From: Ceratotherium simum simum
Taxonomy: Eukaryota > Chordata > Mammalia > Perissodactyla > Rhinocerotidae
Length of the DNA stretch: 64,000 nt
Assembly: GCF_000283155.1 (NCBI RefSeq)
Contig: NW_004454240.1
Span: 2,257,727 to 2,321,726, forward strand
Direction of reading: 5' to 3'
A model generated the notes under the pieces. It had not been told where the DNA came from. It did no database searches and worked only from the letters and a program-made list of their open reading frames with translations. The position numbers and the translations under genes are program-made. Below are positions 41,469 to 52,141 of this stretch, piece by piece (the first letter of the stretch is position 1; every line of letters starts with the position of its first letter).

Positions 41469-42318
41469 TGTCAGGGAAGAGGCAGAATCCCCCCCCGCCC
41501 TTTCCCTTAAGGTTCTTATGGCTGGCCAAATAATTAAAAGACAGGTTAGCAGGAGAAAATAATACCAAGTTTAATAACATGTATACATGGGAGAAATCAG
41601 AGAAACTGAGTTTTCTCAACACAATAGCGGCGATGCTCATCTTAAATACTATCTTCAGCTAAAGACAAAGGAGGATGTTGGGGGTGGGGAGGGAGACAGA
41701 AGCGAGACAGAAATTACAGTAATCAAGGGTATGCAGAGGGCCAACCCTGTGGCTTAGCGGTTAAGTGCACATGCTCTGCTACTGGTGGCCCGGGTTCAGA
41801 TCCCGGGCACGCACTGACGCACCGCTTCTCCGGCCATGCTGAGGCCGCATCCCACATACAGCAACTAGAAAGATGTGCAACTATGACATACAACTATCTA
41901 CTGGGGCTTTGGAGAAAAAAAGGAGGAGGATTGGCAATAGATGTTAGCTCAGAGCCGGTCTTCCTCAGCAAAAAGCAGAGGATTAGCATGGATGTTAGCT
42001 CAGGGCTGATCTTCCTCACCAGAAAAAAAAAAAAAAGGGTATGCAGATTTAAGTCCTCTCCTTCCATACTGATAAGAGTTTCCACAGATAAGGTCATCCC
42101 CCGCTCTTCCCACTACACAGAGGGAGATACTTTTACAAATGTAAATATTTGGTGAACAGAACTTTGAAAAGAATGGGCTTAGCGAGGACCCTGCCAGTCT
42201 GTCCATACCCAGAGTTAAATTCCTTTAGGCAGTTAGTAGGGGAGGTCAAATGTCCACCAGAGAAAATAATAGAGGTAAAGAGACATATTTCAGGGTGGCC
42301 AAATTTTGATCTCCCACA
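41469..42318 (-). mobile_element. Solo LTR, family A copy 3, split by an ERE
   Basis: Non-coding and reversed relative to copies 1 and 2: tgtgggagatcaaaat starts at 42318 and ends at 41469. A 4-bp target duplication ctcc flanks it (41465-41468, 42319-42322), typical of gammaretrovirus-like (class I) integration. An ERE sits inside at 41737-42034. Confidence 0.85.
41737..42034 (+). mobile_element. ERE SINE nested in LTR copy 3
   Basis: Starts agggccaaccctgtggctta and ends in poly-A. Perfect duplication aagggtatgcag (41725-41736, 42035-42046). Shows the ERE is younger than the LTR. Confidence 0.96.
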
Positions 42319-42664
42319 CTCCCATTCCCCTACCTCCACCTCTAGGTGAGCCTCAGAGAGCCCCTTCCCCATTTCCATGGAAGGAACTACAACCCCCCTC
42401 CCAACCTTTCTTCCAAATCTCATCCTGCTTCTCAGGCTGTCACCATAGAAACTGGAAGTCTCGTCGCCCTCCCTGAGTCATCACCATGGTGACCCGCAGC
42501 CCTATCCCCAGGATATCACCAGGATCAATTTCTACTAGAGGTCTAGAACTCAGGGAGGGCTAGAAGGAAGGTGAGGGTGACTCCCTACTGTGGCTGCAGG
42601 CTTTGTCTCTGTCCCTCTCTGCTTTGAAGGCATGGTGACCTCTCTCTCAACAAAGGGGGTACGG

Positions 42665-42800
42665 AAATTACAGTTTATAGAGTACCAGTGATGTGCCAGG
42701 TACTGGGCTAGGTACTTTACATACTAACTCATAACCAGCCATGTTACAGAGTTTAAGGCCCAGAGGCTCACAGAGGTGAAGGCACTTGGCTTTGTTTCCC
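42665..42800 (-). repeat. MIR SINE fragment
   Basis: 'gatgtgccaggtactgggct' then aggtactttacata. A sense MIR piece follows at 42865-42960 (tgaccttggacaagtagcct). Confidence 0.65.
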
Positions 42801-43144
42801 CCACCGAGCCCCTTATCATCCTCACTGAAACTGGGAACCAGACAGGATTTTATTTCCACCATTCTCCTTTACTGTATGACCTTGGACAAGTAGCCTCCTG
42901 TATCTGAGCCTCATTTTCCCCATCTGTAAAATAAGAGTATTGGACTAATTGTCATCTTGCATATCTCCTTATTAATGTCAGATCATAAGTACTTGTGATC
43001 TTCTCATTGAGGAACTGATTTTTCAGGTATGAATGCTAGTAAATCCATTAAGGTGTTTTTTTTTTTTTAACTGACATAGTGCAGGTCTCCAAACTTATTT
43101 GACTGAACACTCTAAGTTTATTGTTTAGAACCCCTCATGGTTTC

Positions 43145-44510
43145 TTCTGGGGTTTTTTGTTTTGTTTTGAAATTTCTATTTTGAAGTAATTCACAGGAAG
43201 TTGCAGGGAGGTCTTGTGCATCCTTCACCCCACATCTGCCCATGTTGGCATCTTGTATAACTACAGGACAATAGCAAAGCCTGTCAACTGACACTGATAC
43301 AATCCACAGAGCTTATTCAGACTTGATCACACATGTGCTCATGTGTGCAGTTCTAATGCAGTTTTATCACATGTGGAGATTCAGGTACCCACAGCCCCAG
43401 TCAAGATACAGAGCTGTTCAATCAGCACAAGGATTCCTTGTGTTGTCCTTTTATAACCACACTCACCTACTTCCCTCCCTTCATCCCTAATCCTTGGCAA
43501 CCATAGATCTGTTCTCCATCTCTATAATTTTGTTATTTCAAGAATTTTATAAAAATGGAATCATCTAGTATGTAACCTTTTGGAATTGGCTTTCTTCACT
43601 CAGCATAATTCCCTAGAGATTCATCCAAGTTGTTGCACATATTCCTAGTTCATTCCTTTTTGTTGCTGAGTAGTATTCCATGGTCTGGATGTATCAGTTT
43701 GTTTAATCATTCACCTGGTGAAGGACATCTGGGTTGTTTCCAGTTTTTGGCTATTATGAATAAAGCTGCTATAAACATTCATGTTTCTTTTGTGTGTGTG
43801 AATAAAACATGTCTTTCACAGAGCAAAAGTTTTTTAATTTTGATGAGGTCCAGGGGCTGGCCCCATGGCATAGCGGTTAAGTGCGCACGCCCTGCTGCTG
43901 GTGGCCCGGATTCGTGTCCCGGGTGCGCACCGATGTACTGCTTGTCAGGCCATGCTGTGGCGGCATCCCACATAAAGTGGAGGAAGATGGGCACAGATGT
44001 TAGCCCAGGGCCAGTCTTCCTCAGCAAAAAGAGGAGGATTGGCATGGATGTTGGCTCAGGGCTGATCTTCTCATAAAAAAAAATTTTTTTTGATGAGATC
44101 CAATTTATCAGTTTTTCCTTTTATGAATTGTGCTTTTGGTGTCAAGCCTAAAAATTCTTTGCCTAGCCCTAGGTCCCAAAGATATTCTCCTATTTTTTTC
44201 TAAGAGTTTTATAATTTTATGTTTTACATTCAAGTCTGTGATCCATTTTGAGTTCGTTTCTGTATAAGGCGTGAGGTTTAGGTTGAGGTTTATTTTTTTG
44301 CCTATCGTTGTCCAATTGCTCTAGCACCATTTGTTGGAAAGACTATCCTTCCTCCATGGAATTGCTTTTGTGCCTTTGTCAAAACTCAGTTGGGCAGATT
44401 TGTGTGGGTCTATTTCTGGGTTCTCTTTTCTGTTCCACTGGTCTATGTGTCTATCCCTATCAGTAATACAGAGCACAGGCTTTTGAGACAGAATGCTTAG
44501 TGCCACTTCC
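43145..44510 (-). repeat. Old L1 3' half, antisense, split by an ERE
   Basis: On the minus strand, 44506-44321 encodes IDQWNRKENPEIDPH and WRKDSLSNKWC, matching L1 ORF2. Further left come the ORF2 end ('ggttgtttccagtttttggc' on the plus strand) and a 3'UTR ('agttgcagggaggtcttgtg'). Frames are broken. The ERE at 43853-44086 interrupts it. Confidence 0.85.
43853..44086 (+). mobile_element. ERE SINE (type with 'tgtggcggcatcccacataa')
   Basis: Starts ggggctggccccatggcata. Duplication ttttgatgagGtcca / ttttgatgagAtcca (one difference) flanks it. Inserted in the old L1. Confidence 0.93.
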
Positions 44511-44559
44511 TAGCTGGGTGATCCTGGGCAAGTTACCCTCCATGGCTTCCCATCTCACT

Positions 44560-45105
44560 CAATATATAAAACAGGCCTTTGGAGTCCCTCATGGTCCAAC
44601 CCCTGCCTACCTCTCTGTGCTTATCTCCTATTACTCCTCACCTTATTCACTCTGCTCCAGCCACACTGTTCTCCTGACTACTCCTCAATCACATCACATA
44701 TGCTCCTACCTTAGGCTCTTTCCTGGGCTGTTTTCTCATCCTGGAGCCCTCATCCCACAGACATACCCATGGTTACCTCCCTTACTTCCTTCAAATCTTT
44801 TCTCAGATTTCACCTTCTCAGTGAAGCTGTATTTAAAATGGCATATTTAAAATGGCAAAGCCTCTGCATCTCCCCTTTACCTCCTTTTCCTCCATAGCAT
44901 TCATCACATCTAACACACAATGTTGTCTACTTATGTATTTTTTGTCTGTCTCCTATCACTAGAATATGAGTTCAGTGATAGCAGGCATTTTTGTTTTGTT
45001 CACTGCTGTATTCCCAGTGCCTGGTACAATACACCTTTGTTGAATGAATGAAGAAATGAATGGATAGATGGATGGATGAATGAGTGAATGAATAAATGCT
45101 GTGAG
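44560..45105 (+). repeat. Sense L2 LINE 3' end with (GATG/AATG)n tail
   Basis: 'ctctgctccagccacactgt', 'ttccttcaaatcttttctca', 'attcccagtgcctggtacaa', followed by the natural L2 TGAATGAATG tail expanded to a microsatellite at 45040-45100. Confidence 0.88.
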
Positions 45106-45193
45106 CCAGGGCCCAGCTCACTTGCGCAGCCTCTCTGCCCCTTTTGTGCCAAAGCAGGACCCTGGCCCCATCCTCTTGCCTCTCTACAGCTGA

Positions 45194-45207
45194 CCACCAG
45201 GTGGCAG
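45194..45207 (+). promoter_or_regulatory. Candidate CTCF binding site
   Basis: CCACCAGGTGGCAG matches the 14-base core consensus CCASYAGRKGGCRS at every position. Located in non-repeat sequence between L2 fragments, 3 kb upstream of the LRR pseudogene. Binding is not shown by sequence alone. Confidence 0.6.
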
Positions 45208-45569
45208 TTGGAGCCTGAACTCTGGCCTCATTAGCTCCTCCCTTGCCTTCTCCCTGCAGCCTGTCAGTCTTGCCAGGACTGTGTGACCTTCTCTGTCCAG
45301 GCATGGCCAGGGGATTTTGTGTGAGCTGTTGAAGTACCTGAAGCTTTGCATCTTTTTCTTCTTAGAAAGGTACTAGTTTCTTTCCTGTCCTATCCTGCTC
45401 TCTGTCTCAGATCGAAAAAGCCACAGATACTGGCCAATGGGCTGCCCGAAGGTCATTGTCTGCAGCCTCTAGGACATCAGGGCATGTAGACCTAAAGAGA
45501 TTTCATCTCTTCTTCTGCCCAGCTTCAGCAAGCCTCTCCCAGAGTTACTACACCCCTTAAACAGGTAAA

Positions 45570-45800
45570 GACTAGGTACTTTAGTGGCACGGTTAAGCCT
45601 TTTGAGTCAGCCCAGGTTTGGATCTCCACTGTGCTGCTTATTAACCCTGTGTCCTGGGTGATGTTGGGTAACTGACCTAGATTCAAGCCTTAGTTTTCTC
45701 AGCTATAAGACGGGGATAATAATGGCACCAAACTCACAGGGTGGTGTGACAGTTCAGTGGGATAACATATGTACAACATTAGCAGTATGTCTGGTATAGA
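45570..45800 (+). repeat. MIR SINE
   Basis: 'gtggcacggttaagcctttt' through 'ttagttttctcagctataag' and 'acggggataataatggcacc'. Confidence 0.8.
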
Positions 45801-45919
45801 ATAAGAAGAAAAATTAGGGGCAGGGGTGGGGATAAACGAGACTAGTAATGACAAGACCTGGCTAGGGAGTATGAGGAGGGTGCCACCTAGGTGCCTAGAA
45901 GGCTGAAGCCATAAAAAGG

Positions 45920-46260
45920 TGGGAGATCAAGGAAGGCTTCACAAAACAGATCATGCTTCAGCTGTAGCTTATAGGACAGGTCAAATTCTGCCAGAAAGTC
46001 AAGCTGGAAAGAGCATTCCAGAAAAAAAGAATGGTATGTGCAAATAAAGAGGGGTGTGAAACAGTATGGGTATATTCCAGTAACTGTAAGTAGTTAAGTA
46101 TGACTGAAATGTATGTTTCTTGTGGGGGAATGACAAGAAATAGAGACAGATAAGCAGAGGCCAGATCACAAAGGGCCTCAAGGACCAGGTGAAGGAGGCT
46201 GGACTTGATCTGGTGGATGGTAGGGAGCCATCAAAGAGTTTAAAGCCAGGAAGTGGACAG
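45920..46260 (-). repeat. Antisense L2 LINE fragment
   Basis: 'gatcaaggaaggcttcacaa', 'gaaagagcattccagaaaaa', 'gaggccagatcacaaagggc', 'gatggtagggagccatcaaa'. The 159-codon ORF (45999-46478, minus) is its shadow. Confidence 0.82.
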
Positions 46261-46978
46261 CTACAATTGCTGGCTTGGAGGTCCAGCTGCCTTGAAGGAG
46301 GGCAGAGACTGGAGGTGGGTGAGAGATGAGCTGGGCTTAGATTAGAGAAGTTGTAGTGGGGATGGAGACCAAGGGATGAAGTCCATGGATTTTTTTCAGA
46401 GGATGAAATCAGCAACCAAGTTTTTCTAAGAGCTTGTCTGAATAAGGAAGGAGAACCAAGGCCAGAGAAGGAAATCATGGTATGGTTTTTGCTTTTTTAA
46501 TATGGGTGTGACTTGAGGCTCTTCTATTCCCCACAGGGCCTAGCACTAATTAACTGAATGAGTGGAGGGAGGGCCACCCAGCACAATACCTACCAAGTGG
46601 TAGGAGCCTATCCCAGATTCAGCTTGGCCCCCACCCTGGCTTACCTCTCATCTCAGAGCCAGAGTCCCATGATACAGGGACTGAGAGGCTGGCCAATTTA
46701 CTCAGAGCTTGGGTTTTCCTTCCCACGGAAGGGGTTTCCCTATAATGGCCCCTAAGGACTAAGGGAGACTTATAACCCAGTCAGGAAAGGAATCCCAGTT
46801 TTTTCACTTCCTGGCACCCCAAGATGTTAGAAAAGCCCAGCAACTCTTTTCTATTTCGTTTTTACTTTCAAAGGCCTTCATCCCCCTTCTCAACTTCTCT
46901 GCCTTACCTTTCCCCCAGGGAGAATTGTTAGTTCTTACTTTTCATCCTATATCAGCACTTCCCGCCCTCGCACGGGCC

Positions 46979-46988
46979 TATTTAAAAG
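46979..46988 (+). promoter_or_regulatory. Possible TATA box, upstream of the LRR pseudogene
   Basis: tatttaaaag after a GC-rich stretch (cccgccctcgcacgggcc). It lies 1.25 kb before the large LRR exon on the same strand, a sensible place for a relic promoter. No first exon could be identified with confidence. Confidence 0.25.
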
Positions 46989-47229
46989 CAGCCAAGGTCC
47001 AGCTCAGGTTCATGGTTTGGAGGAACACTGAAGGAACCCAACAGCAAGGCCCAACCAGAACTCAGCCTACTCCTGGCTTAGCGGTCTATGCAGCTCATGG
47101 GCAGTAGTAGAAATTCTGCCCTCTGCCCCAAGGCTGCTACCTTCCCCATGCTGGGGGCTTTTGCCTTCCTGGCCCAACCTGGGGTGAAAATGCGGGAGTT
47201 CGTGGTGAATAAGAAAGGGACAAATGAAT

Positions 47230-47450
47230 AGTTATAGATGGGTACTTTGTCTTAAGTGCTTTATGGATGTCATTGCATTGCATCTCCACAACAACCCTAT
47301 GAGGGAGGTATTAGTAATCATTATTTTATAGATGAGGAAACTGAGGCTCAGGGAAATTACAGAATTTGCCCAAGATTATTAGGCTAGTTAGTGGTGAAGT
47401 TAAGAATTGAACCCATGTGTTTTTACCTCAAAACCCATTTTTACCCAATA
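47230..47450 (-). repeat. MIR SINE
   Basis: 'tagatgaggaaactgaggct' then cagggaaattacag, 'ttaagaattgaacccatgtg'. Confidence 0.82.
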
Positions 47451-47949
47451 AGTTATGTTCTGTCGGGGGAGGGGACAACAAGGAGGGGTGGGGGGTGGGA
47501 GGAGAGCCTCCCTGGTTGACCCTTTACCCAAGAGAAAGGGCTAGAAATAGGTTTCTCCTGTCCCTGGTGGGTGCCCCATCTCCAAGAAAGATTATCCAGG
47601 GGTAGGCAGTGTCCACTTAAGGAATCCAGAAACAGATTCATTGTTGACTCTCCCTCCTTTCTTCACCCCCATGGTGAGCTCCTGGGCCAGAGGGTGAGCA
47701 GGCAGCCAGGTTAGCTGTTCCCTTGGACAAACCTCTTCCACTCTCTGAGCCTTTTGTTGTTCCAGCTTTAAAATGAGAGTGTTGTTGGAGAGAAATGGTC
47801 TCTAAGGTCTCTTCCAGCTCTAACATTCAAGGATTGTGTTGATAGTATTGTACTGTAGGATCGTCTGATTCATTCATGGATAGGAACAAATTTCCGGTTG
47901 CAATAGAGAACAAGGGCTTTTTGAACTAGAAAAGGATACACTCAAGGAG

Positions 47950-48140
47950 GCAAGGTAAATAGTGGAAAGAGCATGGGCCTTGAGTCCGCCAGACTTGGGT
48001 TAAAATCCTGTACATTGGGCAGGTCACTTTGCTTCTATGAGCTTCTTTCATCATCTCTAAAAAGGAGGAACAACCACCCCTACTTCTTGGAGTGAGGTAA
48101 TATATGTGACAGTGCCACGGGAGGTGCTCAAGACCTTTCT
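47950..48140 (+). repeat. MIR SINE fragment
   Basis: 'gtggaaagagcatgggcctt' and 'gggcaggtcactttgcttct' match the MIR head and core. Ends shortly before the pseudogene's acceptor. Confidence 0.7.
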
Positions 48141-48226
48141 TTTTGAGTGAATGGGGTTCAGCTCTTCCTCCCCAACTCCACTCTGCTCTCTCTAGCTCAC
48201 AAGATACTCTTTTTTCTCTTCTCCAG

Positions 48227-50103
48227 GCTGCGTGTTTCCTGCCAGGTCTCAACTTCCAAACTTTTCTGGCAGGGTTCCCATGGAGTGTGGAACAACTTGA
48301 CCTCTCTCACAACCTTCTAAAAGCCCTAGGGGGGATAGTGCAACTGAGGCCAGACCAAGGCTTGGACCTTCAGGGCAACTAGCTGGAAGTTCTGGCCTCA
48401 GAGACCCTCTACTAACTTCCCTGACTCAGCTCTCTCATCTTGGCATCCAACCTCCTGGACAATAACCATCTGGCTAATGATGGAACACTCCAGTTCTTGT
48501 GTCACCTTCAGGTTCTGGACCTCTCAGCCAACTGCCTCGACAGTGACATGACTGCTTACTAGGTGGCAAAACTCAGCTTGCTGAAGAGCCTAAATCTCTC
48601 AGACAACCACATGACCCGCCTGGCCCAGCGCACCTTCCTGGATTCCCTTTGGACATCAACCTGATGTCCTGAGCAACAACTACATTCCGGAAATTTGTTG
48701 GCTTGCCCCTGCTGTAGGAGCTCACCTTGGCCAGGAATTCTTTTCATTGCATCTCTGCCTTCAGCCTCCCCAACCTGTGGCAGCTCCGCTTGAGCCCCAA
48801 AGCCTGCAGTTATCTGCAGCTGAGGAATGGGATGGGGCATACCAGTTTCAGCTATTAGACATGAGCCATGACTGGCTGAGTACCTTATCACTTCTTCCCA
48901 GCCAATATCATCTCCTCTATCTTAACCTCTCTGACAACTCTCTAGCCCTTCTAGAATCAAATCCCCTATCCCCAGCTTAGGGGGTTGCCAGTTGGTACCA
49001 AGAAGTGACTAGGTAGAATCTGACTGGGAGTGGCCATGACATAATATCTAACCTGAATGGCATTATCTTGGCATATCCCACTTGACCTAAGTAGGCAGCA
49101 TTCTCAAGAGATTTCCTTGGTAGACTTCCTGCTCTTCAGTACCTCAGCCTGGCCTGGAATTGTCTCCAGAATATGACACCCACTGCCCCATGGCATCACC
49201 AGTTCTGAGGCCAGTCCCTAGTTCTCCACTGTTCTTTTGCCCTTGACATCTCTGGATCTCCAGGGGAATATTATTCAGTCTTTGCCCAGCTGGTTCTTTG
49301 AGATTATGCCCAGCCTGGAATCTATGGACTTGGGGGACAAGGGGTTGCACCTGTGTTGGAGGCATGGTGCCATGGGGGAAGATCCCCTCAAAAGGCCACC
49401 CAGCCCTTCAGGGCAGCCTTCTTAGTGAAGCATCTGGGCCTTCAAAGGAACAAGCCCAGGGTCTTACGTTCACGAGTCTGCCCCTGCCACCCTTTGTTCC
49501 CTGGATCTCTCTGGCAACACAGGGCTGACTTTAACCACAGGGACCTTCCAAGGCCTGCAGTTCTCCTTGTGGCAGCTCACTCTGTAGGGCAATTGGATGA
49601 AAGCCTCCCAGGCACAGCCTCCCTGCCTACAGAAACTCAGTACCTTGACTTCTCTGAATACAAGCTGAGCAGCCTTCCCAAGGGCCTTGGCTACTTTCCC
49701 CTGGCCAGTCTGAGCCTTCGCTATAATAGCTCGTAGGCCCTGAAAGGAATGACCCTAAGGGCCATGCCTAACTACCTCACAAGCTTGGCCATTTCTAGCA
49801 ATCTTCTCCCCTGCTGGATGCTTTGCTTAGGGCCAGTGTGAGTGTGCCAGACTTAGAGGAAGGCCAGAGTATATATTTTGGCAGTCAGAAGGGCTCTTGG
49901 GCCTGACTAATGAGTGACCCATAGTCACTCTGTATAGTTCACCCTGTATAAGGCATGGGGGCCTTTGGGTTACGTGGACCTTGCTGGTGCTGACTGGCCT
50001 ATCGGTCATCTGTTGCGGTCTGACCACCCTACTGAGAAAGAGCTACTGCTTGGCTCTTGGGCTGCAGTTCCACAGCAATAATATCGGCCCAAGGCCTGAG
50101 TAG
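48227..50103 (+). pseudogene. LRRC32 (GARP)/NRROS-like LRR receptor pseudogene, full-length large exon
   Basis: A strong acceptor (cttttttctcttctccag|G) opens the exon, so this is a decayed intron-containing gene, not a processed copy. Across all three frames the order follows human LRRC32: RVSCQ (KVSCQ in LRRC32), VEQLDLSHNLLKAL, LQVLDLSANCLDSDM, LKSLNLSDNHMTRL, ELTLARNSFHCISAFSL, LLYLNLSDNSLALL, LTSLDLQGNIIQSLPSWFF, ISLATQG, LTLTTGTFQGLQ and YKLSSLPKGLG. Near the end TLLVLTGLSVICCGLTTLL forms a membrane helix, followed by a short basic tail and TAG at 50101-50103. About 625 codons, the size of the corresponding LRRC32 exon. At least 13 LRR consensus strings are visible. Stops (first in-frame at 48380-48382) and several frameshifts make it non-functional. 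Living family members tether latent TGF-beta on the cell surface. Which paralogue it is cannot be settled by eye; the signal-peptide exon was not found. Confidence 0.85.
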
Positions 50104-50469
50104 GAAACTAGGGGGAATATTGTGGTGGGATTCTTTTGCAAGGCATAGTCCAAAACCCCTTGTGAGGGAGAAAGAGAAGAGAATTAGGAAATACGTGAAG
50201 GAGGACGAGCATGAAGAGGCCACAGGGGCTTCCTGTATACAGAGGTGGATATGTTTATCTCTGGCAGCTAAAGCATGGATCCCCAGACGACTTTAAAGGG
50301 GTCACGTTTGGGTCTTTAAGCCAATGTGCAGCCAGCAAATGGAGATGTGCAGCCTGTCAGAACTATAAGAGACCTTTAGGCACATTTTCCCTTCCGACCT
50401 TCTTGAATGGTCATGCAGCGTTTGCTTAGACATTCCCTCTCTCCAGGAAGCCTGTTCTAGCCATGGACA

Positions 50470-50690
50470 GCTCTGACTCCTAAGACAGATTTTTTCCCTG
50501 TACTGAGTTCAAATCTGATTCCACTCGGGTTCCAGCTCTGCCCTCCAGGGCCACATACAAATACACCTGTTCTCTTGGACTCTGACAGAAGTCTGAAGAC
50601 AACAGACCCATGTTCCCTTGAATCCTCTCCTCTCCAGGCTAGACAGCCCTAGCTCTTTCAATCAATCCTTATGGTACTAAACTGTCACCA
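50470..50690 (+). repeat. Old interspersed repeat, 5' part, family unassigned
   Basis: 'tctccaggctagacagccct' followed by agctctttcaatcaatcc matches 59690-59750. The probable continuation is at 52230-52340 ('ctcctctggacatattctag', 'ggcccagaactgaatactat'), separated by later insertions. Confidence 0.5.
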
Positions 50691-50699
50691 AATGTAACT

Positions 50700-50820
50700 T
50701 CTCTGGGTCTCAGTTTCTTCATCTGTAAAATGGGGACTAAACCAGATAATACATGCAAAAAGCTTAGAACAGTGTATGGCATATTGTAAGCACTCAGTGA
50801 CTGTGGGTTATTAGTATTAA
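50700..50820 (+). repeat. MIR SINE fragment
   Basis: 'tctgggtctcagtttcttca' followed by tctgtaaaatgggg. Confidence 0.8.
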
Positions 50821-50873
50821 ACTCGTATTTCTAGATTTGCTCACTCTTTGAAGTCAAAAGGCTGTGCCTTATT

Positions 50874-52141
50874 TTTTATTAATTTTTTATTTTTTTATTA
50901 ATTTTTTAAAATTTTTTGCTTATTGCAGTAACATTGGTTTATAACATTGTATAAGTTTCAGGTGTACATCATTATACTTCTATTTCTGCATAGATTACAT
51001 CATGTTCACCACCCAAATACTAACTACAACCCATCACCACACACATGTGTCGAATTATCCCTTTCGCCCTCCTCCCTCCCCCCTTCCCCTCTGGTAACCA
51101 CCAATCCAATCTTTGTCTCTATGTGTTTGTTTATTGTTGTTATTATCTACTACTTAATGAAGGAAATCATACGGTATTTGACCTTCTCCCTCTGACTTAT
51201 TTCATTTTGCATAATACCCTCAATGTCCATCCATGTTATCACAAATGGCTGGATTTCATCGTTTCTTATGGCTGAGTAGTATTCCATTGTGTATATATAC
51301 CACATCTTCTTTATCCATTCGTCCCTTGATGGGCACTTAGGTTGTTTCCAAGTCTTGGCTATTGTGAATAATGCTGCAATAAACACAGGGGTGCATGTAT
51401 CTTTATGCATTGGTGTTTTCAAGTTCTTTGGATAAATACCCAGCAGTGGAATAGCTGGATCATATGGTAGTTCTAGCCTTGATTTTTTGAGGAATCTCCA
51501 TACTGTTTTCCATAGTGGCTGCACCAGTTTGCACTCCCACCAGCAGTGTATGAGAGTTCCCTTCTCTCCACATCCTCTCCAACACATGTTGTTTCCTGTC
51601 TTGTTAATTATAGCCATTCTGACGGGCGTGAGGTGATATCTCTTGTAGTTTTGATTTGCATTTCCCTGATAGTTAATGATTTTGAACATCTTTTCATATG
51701 TCTGTTGGCCATCTGTATATCTTCTTTGGAGAAATGTCTGTTCAGGTCTTTTGCCCATTTTTTAATTGGGTTGGTAGTTTTTTTGTTGTTGAGATGCATG
51801 AGTAGCCACATGCAAAAAAATGAAAGTAGACCCTTACCTTACACCATACACAAAAATTAACTCCAAATGGATTAAAGACTTGAATGTAAGACCTGAAACT
51901 ATGAAACTTCTAGAAGAAAACATAGGCAGTACGCTCTTCGACATCGGTTTTAGCAACATATTTTCAAGCACCATGTCTGACCGGGCAAGAGAAACGATAG
52001 AAAAACTAAACAAATGGGACTACATCAAACTAAAAAGCTTCTGCACAGCAAAGGAAACCATGAACAAAATGAAAAGACAACCTAATAATTGGGAGAAGAT
52101 ATTTGCAAACCATACATCTGATAAGGGCTTAATCTCCAAAA
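50874..52141 (-). mobile_element. Young L1 with 5' inversion (twin priming)
   Basis: 50874-51800 is minus strand: T/A-rich tail at the left, 3'UTR, then ORF2 C terminus ([53 protein letters not shown]). 51810-52141 is plus strand and encodes the immediately preceding ORF2 part ([53 protein letters not shown]). The two arms abut with opposite polarity inside one perfect 18-bp duplication (aaaaggctgtgccttatt, 50856-50873 and 52142-52159). Inserted in an L2 3' end that resumes at 52160 (gtgtggtacacagtaggcac). Confidence 0.95.

Noticed and set aside
2553..44086. tRNA genes at the heads of the ggggccggccc elements
   Set aside because: These are ERE SINEs with tRNA-derived promoters; they are flanked by target duplications and followed by SINE bodies and A tails.
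51150..51758. 202-codon minus-strand ORF
   Set aside because: C terminus of L1 ORF2 inside the twin-primed L1.
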